In this document: piece after piece, positions 18,780-27,550 of the stretch
Layout: each line of letters starts with the position of its first letter
Numbering within the stretch: position 1 is the stretch's first letter
Assembly (NCBI RefSeq): GCF_004310295.1
Contig: NZ_SISB01000043.1
Span: forward strand, 1 to 60,053
DNA: 60,053 bases
Direction: 5' to 3'
From: Pseudomonas sp. BGI-2
GTDB taxonomy: Bacteria > Pseudomonadota > Gammaproteobacteria > Pseudomonadales > Pseudomonadaceae
The notes under the pieces: generated by a model
Databases searched by the model: none
Told to the model about the DNA's origin: nothing
What the model saw: only the letters and a program-made list of their open reading frames with translations
Position numbers and translations under genes: made by a program

Positions 18780-19316
18780 ATGAGCGCGACGCCTGCTGTT
18801 GCTGATGATTTGATCGTTATCGGCAAGATTTATTCTGTTCATGGCGTTCGCGGCGAAGTGAAGGTGTATTCCTTTACTGATCCGACTGAAAACCTGTTGC
18901 AGTACAAAACCTGGACGCTCAAGCGCGAAGGCAATGTGAAACAGGTCGAGCTGGTCAGCGGACGTGGGAACGACAAGTTCCTGGTCGCAAAGCTCAAGGG
19001 TCTTGATGATCGTGAAGAAGCTCGTCTTCTTGCGGGTTATGAGATCTGCGTGCCGCGCAACCTGTTCCCTGAATTGACCGACGGCGAGTACTACTGGTAC
19101 CAGCTGGAAGGTCTGAAGGTCATTGATCAACTTGGGCAATTGCTCGGGAAAATCGATCATCTTCTGGAAACCGGCGCCAATGATGTAATGGTGGTCAAGC
19201 CTTGCGCTGGCAGCCTGGATGATCGCGAACGCCTGTTGCCCTATACGGAGCAATGCGTGTTGGCCGTCGACCTCGCCGCGGGCGAGATGAAGGTGGAATG
19301 GGATGCGGACTTCTAA
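18780..19316 (+). CDS. rimM: 16S rRNA processing protein RimM
   Basis: Assembly factor for the 30S head that binds S19. At 178 aa it shows the N-terminal RimM domain (IVIGKIYSVHGVRGEVKVYSFTD, residues 11-33), the linker GYEICVPRNLFPELTDGEYYWYQLEGL, and the PRC-barrel (GKIDHLLETGANDVMVVKP). The C-terminus LLPYTEQCVLAVDLAAGEMKVEWDADF is conserved. It sits 5 nt after rpsP and 2 nt before the trmD start. Confidence 0.98.
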   Translation: MSATPAVADDLIVIGKIYSVHGVRGEVKVYSFTDPTENLLQYKTWTLKREGNVKQVELVSGRGNDKFLVAKLKGLDDREEARLLAGYEICVPRNLFPELTDGEYYWYQLEGLKVIDQLGQLLGKIDHLLETGANDVMVVKPCAGSLDDRERLLPYTEQCVLAVDLAAGEMKVEWDADF

Positions 19317-19318
19317 GC

Positions 19319-20071
19319 GTGGCTAACTTGCGCGTAGAAGTGATCAGTTTGTTTCCCGAGATGTTCTCCGCCATCAGCGAGTACGGCATCACCAGTCGTG
19401 CGGTGAAACAGGGGCTGTTGCAGCTCACCTGTTGGAATCCGCGAGACTACACGACGGATCGACATCACACTGTAGACGATCGCCCATTTGGCGGTGGTCC
19501 GGGCATGGTGATGAAGATCAAACCCCTGGAAGATGCACTGGTTCAGGCCAAGGCAGCAGCCGGGGAGGCGGCGAAGGTAATTTACCTGTCCCCCCAAGGC
19601 CGTCAACTGACTCAGTCGGCGGTACGCGAGTTGGCGAATCTGGATGCATTGATCCTGATTGCCGGCCGCTATGAAGGCATTGACGAGCGTTTTATAGAGG
19701 CTCATGTCGATGAAGAGTGGTCGATTGGCGACTATGTACTGTCTGGCGGCGAGCTGCCGGCGATGGTCCTGATCGATGCGGTTACACGACTGCTGCCTGG
19801 AGCTTTAGGGCATGCGGACTCCGCCGAGGAAGATTCCTTTACGGATGGTTTGCTGGATTGCCCGCACTACACCCGACCTGAGGTGTATGCGGATCAGCGT
19901 GTTCCCGACGTGTTGCTAAGTGGCAATCACGCGCATATCCGGCGTTGGCGTTTACAGCAGTCCCTTGGTAGGACCTTTGAACGACGCGCCGATCTTCTGG
20001 AAAGCCGCTCGCTTTCTGGAGAAGAGAAGAAGCTGCTCGAGGAATACATCCGCGAGCGGGACGATAGTTAA
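19319..20071 (+). CDS. trmD: tRNA (guanine-N1)-methyltransferase TrmD
   Basis: Methylates G37 of tRNAs to prevent frameshifting. The SPOUT-class signatures are present: VISLFPEMFSAISEYGITSRA near residue 8, DRPFGGGPGMVMKIKPLEDAL near 50, GRYEGIDERFIEAHVDEEWSIGDYVLSGGE near 112 (the trefoil-knot SAM site), and LLSGNHAHIRRWR near 200. The start chosen is GTG at 19319, which gives 250 aa, the usual length. A longer frame beginning at 19253 would overlap the rimM end by 64 nt and encodes an Arg-rich, unrelated lead. Confidence 0.97.
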   Translation: MANLRVEVISLFPEMFSAISEYGITSRAVKQGLLQLTCWNPRDYTTDRHHTVDDRPFGGGPGMVMKIKPLEDALVQAKAAAGEAAKVIYLSPQGRQLTQSAVRELANLDALILIAGRYEGIDERFIEAHVDEEWSIGDYVLSGGELPAMVLIDAVTRLLPGALGHADSAEEDSFTDGLLDCPHYTRPEVYADQRVPDVLLSGNHAHIRRWRLQQSLGRTFERRADLLESRSLSGEEKKLLEEYIRERDDS

Positions 20072-20116
20072 CAACGTATCGATGGTAAGTCCGTTGATTT
20101 ACCTTAGGAGCACAGC

Positions 20117-20467
20117 ATGACTAACAAAATCATCCTTGCACTCGAAGCAGAGCAGATGACCAAAGAGATCCCTACCTTTGCCCCGGGCGACACCATTGTC
20201 GTTCAGGTGAAAGTGAAGGAAGGCGACCGTTCGCGTCTGCAAGCGTTCGAAGGTGTTGTTATCGCCAAGCGTAACCGCGGCGTAAACAGTGCTTTCACCG
20301 TTCGTAAAATCTCCAACGGTGTTGGCGTAGAGCGTACTTTCCAGACCTACAGCCCGCAAATCGACAGCATGGCCGTTAAACGTCGCGGTGACGTACGTAA
20401 AGCCAAGCTGTACTACCTGCGTGACCTGTCCGGTAAAGCAGCTCGCATCAAGGAAAAACTGGCTTAA
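20117..20467 (+). CDS. rplS: 50S ribosomal protein L19
   Basis: Large-subunit protein at the 30S-50S interface. The 116-aa sequence contains [35 protein letters not shown] (residues 21-55) and [27 protein letters not shown] at the C-terminus. TTAGGAG lies 8 nt upstream of the ATG. It is the last gene of the rpsP operon and is followed by an intrinsic terminator. Confidence 0.99.
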
Positions 20468-20485
20468 GTCCAGCTTCCGATGCAG

Positions 20486-20514
20486 AAAAAAGCAGCCTAC
20501 GGGCTGCTTTTTTG
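20486..20514 (+). terminator. Rho-independent terminator after rplS
   Basis: The stem AGCAGCC/GGCTGCT with flanking A-run and a T7 tract (AAAAAAGCAGCC...GGCTGCTTTTTT) starts about 20 nt after the rplS stop. Confidence 0.92.
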
Positions 20515-20576
20515 TTGCCTGCGATTTATCGGTGCTGCCGGGGTATGCGTGCCTGGTCCGGGACCGAGTTGCGGCG

Positions 20577-20648
20577 TTCGCGGGCAAGCCTCGCTCCTAC
20601 AGGATTGAATCGTTTTTCAATCCTGTAGGAGCGAGGCTTGCCCGCGAA
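20577..20648. repeat. REPIN, near-perfect palindromic pair
   Basis: Arms starting TTCGCGGGCAAGCCTCGC (20577) and ending GCTTGCCCGCGAA (20648) pair through AGGATTGA/TCAATCCT at the centre, making an unusually complete hairpin. It lies between rplS and xerD. Confidence 0.88.
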
Positions 20649-20741
20649 TCGATCTACCAACACCGCGTTTACATCAGGCTCTATAAAGCCTCAGCAGGCT
20701 ATGAAAGACTTGCCGTCAGTTTTCCAGTGACCTGAGCCTCT

Positions 20742-21638
20742 ATGCCTGCCATCGATCATCCCCTGATAGACCAATTCCTCGACGCTCTCTGGCTGGAGAA
20801 AGGCCTCTCCGACAACACCCGCGATGCCTACCGCAGTGACCTGGCCTTGTTCAACGGCTGGCTGCAGGACACGGGCCTGGAACTGATCAACGCCGGCCGC
20901 GAGTTGATCCTCGATCACCTGGCCTGGCGCCTGGAGCAAAACTACAAACCCCGTTCCACAGCGCGATTTCTCTCCGGTGTGCGTGGGTTTTATCGCTATC
21001 TGCTGCGTGAAAAGCTGATCGCCGTCGATCCGACCTTGCGCGTCGATATGCCCCAGCTGGGTAGGCCGTTGCCCAAATCTCTGTCGGAAGCAGACGTGGA
21101 AGCGCTGCTGAAGGCACCGGACTTGAGTGAGGCTATCGGTCAGCGTGACCGCGCCATGCTCGAAGTGCTTTACGCGTGCGGCTTACGGGTGACGGAGTTG
21201 ATCAGCCTGACGCTGGAGCAGGTCAATCTGCGCCAGGGTGTGCTGAGGGTGATGGGCAAGGGCAGCAAGGAGCGGCTGGTGCCGATGGGCGAGGAGGCGA
21301 TTGTCTGGGTCGAGCGTTATATGCGTGATGGCCGCCAAGAGCTGCTCGGCGGGCGTCCCAGCGATGTCATGTTTCCCAGTCAGCGCGGCGAGCAGATGAC
21401 CCGTCAGACCTTCTGGCACCGCATCAAGCACCAGGCCAAGGTCGCCGGGATCGGCAAGTCGCTGTCGCCGCATACCTTGCGTCATGCCTTCGCCACGCAC
21501 TTGCTCAACCATGGCGCTGACTTGCGTGTGGTGCAAATGCTGCTGGGTCACAGCGATCTGTCGACTACCCAGATCTACACCCACGTCGCCCGCGCACGCC
21601 TGCAAGACCTGCACGCCAAACACCACCCGCGCGGATAG
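20742..21638 (+). CDS. xerD: Site-specific tyrosine recombinase XerD
   Basis: Resolves chromosome dimers at dif together with XerC. The 298-aa length fits. The N-terminal SAM-like domain covers residues 1-95 (LWLEKGLSDNTRDAYRSDLALF). Catalytic residues are visible: Arg in ACGLRVTELISL near 148, Lys in MGKGSKERLVPMG near 172, HTLRHAFATHLL near 245 (His and Arg), His in LLGHSDLSTTQIYTHVA with the nucleophile Tyr near 279. It is the conserved neighbour of dsbC-hom-thrC in Pseudomonas and close relatives. Confidence 0.97.
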   Translation: MPAIDHPLIDQFLDALWLEKGLSDNTRDAYRSDLALFNGWLQDTGLELINAGRELILDHLAWRLEQNYKPRSTARFLSGVRGFYRYLLREKLIAVDPTLRVDMPQLGRPLPKSLSEADVEALLKAPDLSEAIGQRDRAMLEVLYACGLRVTELISLTLEQVNLRQGVLRVMGKGSKERLVPMGEEAIVWVERYMRDGRQELLGGRPSDVMFPSQRGEQMTRQTFWHRIKHQAKVAGIGKSLSPHTLRHAFATHLLNHGADLRVVQMLLGHSDLSTTQIYTHVARARLQDLHAKHHPRG

Positions 21639-21665
21639 CGCAATTCCTGACGCGGAATGCTCACC

Positions 21666-21773
21666 TGTGGCGAGGGGACTTATCGGAACGCCGCACCGCC
21701 CCGTTGGGTTGCGTAGCAGCCCCAAAAAATGGGACTGCAGCGCAGTCCAGCGGGGATAAATCCCCTCGCCACA
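21666..21773. repeat. Inverted repeat of the TGTGGCGAGGGG family
   Basis: The left arm TGTGGCGAGGGGACTTATC and the right arm GGGGATAAATCCCCTCGCCACA flank GGACTGCAGCGCAGTCC, itself a small palindrome. The element follows xerD. Confidence 0.75.
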
Positions 21774-21929
21774 ATAATGGGTGTCAGCAGTGCGGTGTCT
21801 TTGTCACCCGCATTCGGCCACACAGCCCTTATGTGGTAGGCTTTGCCGGTTTGCACGATGGGCGGTTATGACCCGGTGTTTCGGCACGGGCGTTCTGATC
21901 GTCCCATTTGTCCGTCTTCAGGAGTTCTC

Positions 21930-22661
21930 ATGCGTCTGACCCAGATTTTCGCCGCCGCAGCCATTGCGTTGGTCAGCACCTTTGCCGTCGCCGATGACGC
22001 GGCCGACAAAGCGATTCGTAAAAGTCTGGAAAACCTCCAGCTCGAAGTACCGGTAGAAAGCATCTCCGCCAGCCCTCTGCCCGGCCTGTACGAAGTCAAA
22101 CTTCAAGGCAGCCGCGTGCTCTACGCCAGCGCCGATGGCCAATACGTGGTTCAGGGCTACATGTTCCAGCTCAAGGACGGCAAACCGATCAACCTGACCG
22201 AGAAGACCGAACGCCTGGGCGTGTCCAAACTGGTCAACGCCATTCCAGTCGCGGAAACCGTGGTCTACCCGGCGATCGGCGAAACCAAATCGCACATCAC
22301 CGTATTCACCGACACCACTTGCCCGTACTGCCACAAACTGCACGCCGAAGTGCCTGAGTTGAACAAGCGCGGCATTGAAGTGCGTTACGTCGCGTTCCCG
22401 CGCCAGGGCCTGGGCTCGCCGGGTGACGAACAGCTGCAAGCGGTGTGGTGCTCGAAAGACAAGAAAGCGGCCATGGACAAAATGGTCGACGGCAAGGAAA
22501 TCAAGGCCGCCAAGTGCGATAACCCGGTTTCCAAACAGTTCGCCCTGGGTCAGTCGATCGGCGTGAACGGCACACCGGCCATCGTTTTGGCGGACGGCCA
22601 GGTCATTCCGGGCTACCAGCCTGCGCCACAAGTCGCCAAACTGGCGCTGGACGCGAAATAA
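21930..22661 (+). CDS. dsbC: Periplasmic disulfide isomerase DsbC
   Basis: Thiol:disulfide interchange protein that corrects wrong disulfides in the periplasm. The signal peptide is MRLTQIFAAAAIALVSTFAVA. An N-terminal dimerisation domain spans about 25-85. The thioredoxin domain carries the CPYC active site in TDTTCPYCHKLHAEVPELN near residue 132, and the cis-Pro loop GVNGTPAIVLADG near 212. CAGGAG lies 6 nt upstream of ATG 21930, so the longer frame from 21843 is rejected. The mature length fits (243 aa precursor). Confidence 0.95.
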   Translation: MRLTQIFAAAAIALVSTFAVADDAADKAIRKSLENLQLEVPVESISASPLPGLYEVKLQGSRVLYASADGQYVVQGYMFQLKDGKPINLTEKTERLGVSKLVNAIPVAETVVYPAIGETKSHITVFTDTTCPYCHKLHAEVPELNKRGIEVRYVAFPRQGLGSPGDEQLQAVWCSKDKKAAMDKMVDGKEIKAAKCDNPVSKQFALGQSIGVNGTPAIVLADGQVIPGYQPAPQVAKLALDAK

Positions 22662-22731
22662 ATTTGCATCGTCACGGTCAGCCATTGACGATCATGGTCC
22701 GGCGGTAACATTTGCTGGGCCATCAATAGAG

Positions 22732-22781
22732 AACCGCGAGCATGCGGTTGTTTTCACGGCCGGCCTTGAGTCGGCCGTTTT
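22732..22781 (+). promoter_or_regulatory. Two tandem hairpins in the hom leader
   Basis: AACCGC/GCGGTT (22732-22749) followed by GTTTT, and ACGGCCG/CGGCCGT (22756-22778) followed by TTTTA, lie directly before the hom ribosome binding site GGGGAG. They look like terminators; they could end the dsbC transcript or attenuate hom. Confidence 0.45.
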
Positions 22782-22795
22782 ATGGGGAGTTCACA

Positions 22796-24100
22796 GTGAA
22801 ACCGGTCAAAGTAGGCATCTGTGGGTTAGGGACCGTCGGTGGCGGTACCTTCAACGTACTTCAGCGCAACGCCGAGGAAATTGCTCGTCGTGCCGGGCGT
22901 GGAATCGAAGTGGCACAAATTGCCATGCGCACGCCAAAGCCTCAGTTCCAGACGACCGGTATTGCGATTACCAACGATGTCTTCGAAGTGGCCACGAACC
23001 CTGAGATCGACATCGTCATAGAGCTGGTGGGCGGCTACACCGTTGCCCGTGAGCTGGTACTCAAAGCGATCGAGAACGGAAAACATGTGGTAACCGCGAA
23101 CAAGGCGTTGATCGCCGTTCACGGTAACGAAATTTTCGCCAAGGCCCGTGAGAAGGGCGTGATCGTTGCGTTCGAAGCCGCCGTGGCCGGTGGTATTCCG
23201 GTGATCAAGGCGATCCGTGAAGGCTTGTCCGCCAACCGCATCAACTGGGTGGCCGGGATCATCAACGGCACCGGCAACTTCATCCTCACCGAAATGCGCG
23301 AAAAGGGCCGGACCTTCGAAGACGTACTCGCCGAGGCGCAAGCCCTGGGTTACGCCGAAGCCGATCCGACCTTCGACGTTGAAGGCATCGACGCAGCCCA
23401 CAAGCTGACGATCCTGGCCTCCATCGCGTTCGGTATCCCGCTGCAATTCGACAAGGCTTACACCGAAGGCATCACCAAGCTGACCACCGCTGACGTGAAC
23501 TACGCCGAAGCGCTGGGCTATCGCATCAAGCACCTAGGCGTAGCGCGCAGCACCGCGGCCGGTATCGAACTGCGCGTGCACCCGACGCTGATCCCGGCCG
23601 ATCGCCTGATCGCCAACGTCAACGGCGTGATGAACGCGGTGATGGTCAACGGCGACGCTGCTGGTTCGACCCTGTTCTACGGCGCCGGCGCCGGTATGGA
23701 GCCAACCGCTTCGTCGGTGATCGCCGACCTGGTGGACGTGGTTCGCGCCATGACGTCCGATCCGGAAAATCGCGTGCCGCACCTGGCCTTCCAGCCGGAT
23801 TCGCTGTCGGCGCACCCGATCCTGCCGATCGAAGCCTGCGAAAGCGCCTACTACCTGCGCATCCAGGCCAAGGACCATCCGGGCGTGTTGGCCCAGGTCG
23901 CGAGCATCCTGTCGGAGCGCGGCATCAACATCGAATCGATCATGCAGAAAGAAGTCGAAGAGCATGACGGTCTGGTGCCGATGATCCTGCTGACCCACCG
24001 CGTGCTGGAACAGCACATGAACGACGCGATCGCCGCTCTGGAAGCCCTGACAGGTGTGGTCGGTCCGGTCGTACGGATCCGCGTCGAGCACCTGAACTAA
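22796..24100 (+). CDS. hom: Homoserine dehydrogenase
   Basis: Reduces aspartate semialdehyde to homoserine for threonine and methionine synthesis. The NAD(P)-binding motif VGICGLGTVGGGTFNVL is at residues 4-20. The catalytic region VAGIINGTGNFILTEM near 155 and EADPTFDVEGIDAAHKLTILA near 197 are intact. A C-terminal ACT domain (YLRIQAKDHPGVLAQVASILSERGINIESIMQ, about 350-382) suggests threonine feedback. The start is GTG at 22796 with GGGGAG 8 nt upstream, giving 434 aa; an ATG frame from 22742 begins inside the leader hairpin. Confidence 0.96.
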   Translation: MKPVKVGICGLGTVGGGTFNVLQRNAEEIARRAGRGIEVAQIAMRTPKPQFQTTGIAITNDVFEVATNPEIDIVIELVGGYTVARELVLKAIENGKHVVTANKALIAVHGNEIFAKAREKGVIVAFEAAVAGGIPVIKAIREGLSANRINWVAGIINGTGNFILTEMREKGRTFEDVLAEAQALGYAEADPTFDVEGIDAAHKLTILASIAFGIPLQFDKAYTEGITKLTTADVNYAEALGYRIKHLGVARSTAAGIELRVHPTLIPADRLIANVNGVMNAVMVNGDAAGSTLFYGAGAGMEPTASSVIADLVDVVRAMTSDPENRVPHLAFQPDSLSAHPILPIEACESAYYLRIQAKDHPGVLAQVASILSERGINIESIMQKEVEEHDGLVPMILLTHRVLEQHMNDAIAALEALTGVVGPVVRIRVEHLN

Positions 24101-24166
24101 GCCGTTATCGTTCACCGGGCCTGCGTGCGGGCCCGGGTTTGCGAACACTGTCTATTGGAGCCAGTC

Positions 24167-25576
24167 ATGCGTTATATCAGTACCCGCGGCCAGGCACCGG
24201 CCCTGAATTTCGAAGATGTCCTGCTGGCCGGTCTCGCCACCGATGGCGGTCTGTACGTCCCGGAAAACCTGCCACGTTTCACCCAGGAAGAAATCGCTTC
24301 CTGGGCCGGTCTGCCGTACCACGAACTGGCCTTCCGGGTGATGCGCCCGTTCGTCACCGGCAGCATCCCGGATGCCGATTTCAAAAAGATCCTTGAAGAG
24401 ACTTACGGCGTGTTCTCGCACAACGCCGTCGCGCCGCTGCGTCAACTGAACGGCAACGAATGGGTGCTGGAACTGTTCCACGGCCCGACCCTGGCGTTCA
24501 AGGATTTCGCCCTGCAACTGCTCGGTCGCTTGCTCGACTACGTGCTGGAAAAACGCGGCGAGCGCGTGGTGATTGTCGGCGCCACTTCCGGTGATACCGG
24601 TTCGGCTGCCATCGAAGGCTGCAAGCATTGCGAAAACGTCGACATCTTCATCCTGCACCCGCACAACCGCGTGTCTGAAGTGCAGCGTCGGCAGATGACC
24701 ACCATTTTTGGCGAGAACATCCACAACATTGCCATCGATGGCAACTTCGATGACTGCCAGGAAATGGTCAAGGCAAGCTTCGCCGACCAAAGCTTCCTCA
24801 AAGGCACGCGTCTGGTGGCGGTGAATTCGATCAACTGGGCGCGGATCATGGCCCAGATCGTTTACTACTTCCACGCAGCCCTGCAGTTGGGCGGCCCGGC
24901 GCGTTCGGTGTCGTTCTCGGTGCCGACCGGCAACTTCGGCGACATCTTCGCCGGTTACCTGGCACGCAACATGGGTCTGCCGGTCAACCAGTTGATCGTC
25001 GCCACCAACCGCAACGACATCCTGCACCGCTTCATGAGCGGCAATCAGTACGTCAAGGAAACCCTGCACGCCACGCTGTCGCCGTCGATGGACATCATGG
25101 TCTCGTCGAACTTCGAACGCCTGCTGTTCGACCTGCACGGTCGCAACGGCGCCGCGATTGCCGGTTTGATGGACACCTTCAAGCAGGGTGGCGGTTTCAG
25201 CGTCGAAGAGGAACGCTGGACCGAAGCCCGCAAGTTGTTCGATTCCCTGGCCGTGGATGACGCTCAAACCTGCGAAACCATCGCCGAAGTCTACGAGCAA
25301 ACCGGCGAGTTGCTGGATCCGCACACCGCCATCGGTGTGAAGGCTGCGCGCGAATGCCGTCGTAGCCTGGATATTCCAATGGTGATTCTCGGCACCGCCC
25401 ATCCGGTCAAATTCCCGGATGCAGTGGAGAAAGCCAGCGTAGGAAAAGCGCTCGAACTACCTGCACATCTTTCTGATTTGTTTGAGCGAGATGAGCGTTG
25501 CACCGTGTTGCCGAATGATTTGAAAGCCGTGCAGGCCTTTGTCAGTCAGCATGGCAACCGCGGCAAGCCTCTGTAA
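24167..25576 (+). CDS. thrC: Threonine synthase
   Basis: PLP enzyme that converts O-phosphohomoserine to threonine. The chain is 469 aa. The N-terminus MRYISTRGQAPALNFEDVLLAGLATDGGLYVPE is typical. The PLP lysine lies in FHGPTLAFKDFALQLLGRLLDY near residue 111. Further motifs are GATSGDTGSAAIEG near 144 and PTGNFGDIFAGYLARNMGLP near 260. The start is ATG at 24167, preceded by GGAG; the frame from 24125 adds a Cys/Arg-rich stretch with no support. It follows hom by 66 nt and ends at an intrinsic terminator. Confidence 0.96.
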   Translation: MRYISTRGQAPALNFEDVLLAGLATDGGLYVPENLPRFTQEEIASWAGLPYHELAFRVMRPFVTGSIPDADFKKILEETYGVFSHNAVAPLRQLNGNEWVLELFHGPTLAFKDFALQLLGRLLDYVLEKRGERVVIVGATSGDTGSAAIEGCKHCENVDIFILHPHNRVSEVQRRQMTTIFGENIHNIAIDGNFDDCQEMVKASFADQSFLKGTRLVAVNSINWARIMAQIVYYFHAALQLGGPARSVSFSVPTGNFGDIFAGYLARNMGLPVNQLIVATNRNDILHRFMSGNQYVKETLHATLSPSMDIMVSSNFERLLFDLHGRNGAAIAGLMDTFKQGGGFSVEEERWTEARKLFDSLAVDDAQTCETIAEVYEQTGELLDPHTAIGVKAARECRRSLDIPMVILGTAHPVKFPDAVEKASVGKALELPAHLSDLFERDERCTVLPNDLKAVQAFVSQHGNRGKPL

Positions 25577-25600
25577 GCGGTAAAAGCTGTCACATTTTGA

Positions 25601-25626
25601 AGCCCGTCTCCTGACGGGCTTTCTCA
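25601..25626 (+). terminator. Rho-independent terminator after thrC
   Basis: The stem AGCCCGTC/GACGGGCT with a 4-nt loop is followed by TTCTCATTTC, 25 nt after the thrC stop. Confidence 0.85.
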
Positions 25627-25697
25627 TTTCTGCATGCCACACTTGTCGCGTTTTCGCCCCAGGAAGGACGGGCGAGTTGATCGCGAAGGAAGTGGTA

Positions 25698-27053
25698 ATG
25701 CTGTTTTTCAGAGGGTTAAAGCCGGCCGTGTGCTGGATGTTTTTGATCGGCGTCCTGGGCATTGCTCAAGGAGGGGCGGCGGCTCAATTGGCGATTCCAG
25801 AATCCAGGGGATCGGGCGCCGGCGCCACCATCGAGCTGGATGCTCAGGAATCGAGATGGATTGCCGAGCACCCGCAAGTCATCGTCGCATCGGTGCAATA
25901 CCCGCTTTATCTGTTCAAGGATGAGCACGGTCAATGGAGCGGTTTGAACAACGATCTGCTCAATCGCATCAGTGCCATGACGGGTTTGCAGTTTGTTCAC
26001 GAAGAGTCGTTTTCTACCGATCAGTTGCTCGGGCGTCTGGAAAGTGGCGAGGCGGACATGAGCACCACCCTGGCAATGAATGACGAGCGTAAGGCGTTCC
26101 TGGATTTCAGTCATGCGTTCGGTGGCGCTGGGTGGGTGGTTGTCGGGCGGGCAGGTGCACCTGTCATGCACTCCCTGGAGCAGTTGGCAAAAAGAGTGCT
26201 GGTGCTGCCAGCCCGGCATGCACTCGAGGGCACGATTCGCCGCGACTACCCGGCGATCGAGTTGCGCACGGTCAAGACTTACGCCGAAGCCCGGGCGCTG
26301 GTTGAAAGTGGTGAAGCCTTTGCCACCATCGAAAATGAAATCGGAGCGCAGCTCTATCCGTTGGGACAACTCAAGGTCGGGCGGGCAGTGGAGGGCAAAT
26401 GGGAGGCTGATCACCTTGCGGTTCGCAAAGGCCAGTCGCCATTGCTGAGCATTTTGAACAAGGCGCTTGAGGCCTTTCCTGCAGCTGAACTGCGCGCCAT
26501 TCGCCTGAAATGGCTCAATGGGATCGCTCCCGCTCAACCTCCCTCTCCCTGGCGGCAGATGACGCACTGGGTTTGCTGGGGCATGTTTGTCGTCAGCCTG
26601 TTCGGTCTGCTTTCCCTGCTCTGGAACCGCAGGCTGGCAGCGCTGATCAAGCAGCGTATAGACGCTGAGAAAGGTCTGGGCGATCAGCTTGCGTTCCAGC
26701 AAGCGTTGATGGACGCCATGCCCGATCCGATGTTTGTTCGTGATCTGCAAGGGCGTTTGATCATGTGCAACAAAAGTTATGAGGAAAGCCTCGGCACCCG
26801 ATTTGATCAGGTTCAGGGCCGACAGCTGATTGAACTCGATGTGTTGCCCAAAGAGACCGCAGCGCTGCTGCATGCCGAATTCATGGCTCAGATGGAGACT
26901 CGAAAGCCACGCTTCAGTGAACGTCAATTGATGTTCAAAAACGGTGCCAGGGACATCTACCAGTGGACGGTGCCGTTCTACAGTGTCGACGGTCAATTGC
27001 GAGGGTTGCTGGGCGGATGGACCGATATCGGTCACCGTACAAGGCAAATGTGA
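25698..27053 (+). CDS. BvgS-like sensor lacking a kinase: periplasmic binding domain, one TM helix, PAS
   Basis: Membrane sensor of unknown output. A signal sequence (residues 1-30) precedes a solute-binding family 3 domain (about 50-280: ASVQYPLYLFKDEHGQWSGLNNDLLNRIS, then LESGEADMSTTLAMNDERK). A transmembrane helix is near residue 298 (WVCWGMFVVSLFGLLSLLW). A PAS domain (about 335-445) follows: ALMDAMPDPMFVRDLQGRLIMCNKSYEESLG. It stops at GGWTDIGHRTRQM, the point where BvgS-type hybrid kinases continue into the histidine kinase. ATG 25698 has AAGGAAG upstream, so I prefer it over TTG 25677. No kinase remnant is seen downstream. Confidence 0.75.
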   Translation: MLFFRGLKPAVCWMFLIGVLGIAQGGAAAQLAIPESRGSGAGATIELDAQESRWIAEHPQVIVASVQYPLYLFKDEHGQWSGLNNDLLNRISAMTGLQFVHEESFSTDQLLGRLESGEADMSTTLAMNDERKAFLDFSHAFGGAGWVVVGRAGAPVMHSLEQLAKRVLVLPARHALEGTIRRDYPAIELRTVKTYAEARALVESGEAFATIENEIGAQLYPLGQLKVGRAVEGKWEADHLAVRKGQSPLLSILNKALEAFPAAELRAIRLKWLNGIAPAQPPSPWRQMTHWVCWGMFVVSLFGLLSLLWNRRLAALIKQRIDAEKGLGDQLAFQQALMDAMPDPMFVRDLQGRLIMCNKSYEESLGTRFDQVQGRQLIELDVLPKETAALLHAEFMAQMETRKPRFSERQLMFKNGARDIYQWTVPFYSVDGQLRGLLGGWTDIGHRTRQM

Positions 27054-27215
27054 GTCGGCTGTTTTTTCCCTGTCATCTTTGCCGTGCATGCTCTATCGAC
27101 CAGGGACGCAGACGCGTCTGCACCTGGAATCCAGAACTTTTTTCTCGGGCCAGTGGTCACTTACTGTGAATACGCCCCAGGCACTTTGTTTTCGGACTAT
27201 TGAGTGGTGATCGAG

Positions 27216-27503
27216 ATGGAAAGTATCAGTCTATTGCTCGGTGAGGCTCTGAGCCCGTATCAGGTCACGCTGACCCCGTCGGGCGCCCATGGCGAATGCC
27301 TGGTGACACTGAAGAATGCGACCGGCGCGATCGTGGTCGAACGGGCGTTCAATCAAGCCCAGTTAACCGATTACCGTCTGCTGACGGATGTCGTCGACGG
27401 CTTGCACCGCGACGTGCTGATTGCCGAAGGACGGCTGGAGCCCTGCGTCATCGCGGCTTTGCGTCACGCTGCCCAGGACAAGATCCTGGCCCGCCGAAAT
27501 TGA
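27216..27503 (+). CDS. DUF3509 family protein
   Basis: A 95-aa soluble protein typical of pseudomonads: MESISLLLGEALSPYQVTLT, then FNQAQLTDYRLLTDVVDGLHRDVLIAEG. No catalytic motif or signal peptide is visible and the function is unknown. I chose ATG 27216 (MESIS) over an upstream GTG at 27204, because family members that I recall begin there. It lies directly upstream of a candidate small RNA. Confidence 0.82.
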   Translation: MESISLLLGEALSPYQVTLTPSGAHGECLVTLKNATGAIVVERAFNQAQLTDYRLLTDVVDGLHRDVLIAEGRLEPCVIAALRHAAQDKILARRN

Positions 27504-27516
27504 ATTTTTTTTTGTG

Positions 27517-27545
27517 GGAACCTTCCGGCTCTCAGGTCAGTCAGA
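27517..27545 (+). promoter_or_regulatory. Candidate AlgU (sigma-22/RpoE-type) promoter
   Basis: GGAACC (27517-27522) and GTCAGA (27540-27545) are separated by 17 bp, near the GAACTT-N16/17-TCNNA pattern of AlgU promoters. Transcription would begin near 27551, just at the candidate sRNA hairpin. Inference from the motif only. Confidence 0.4.
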
Positions 27546-27550
27546 GCATG

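Noticed and set aside
24152..25402. A 416-aa open frame antisense to thrC
   Set aside because: Complete overlap with a securely identified gene; composition is typical of a shadow frame.
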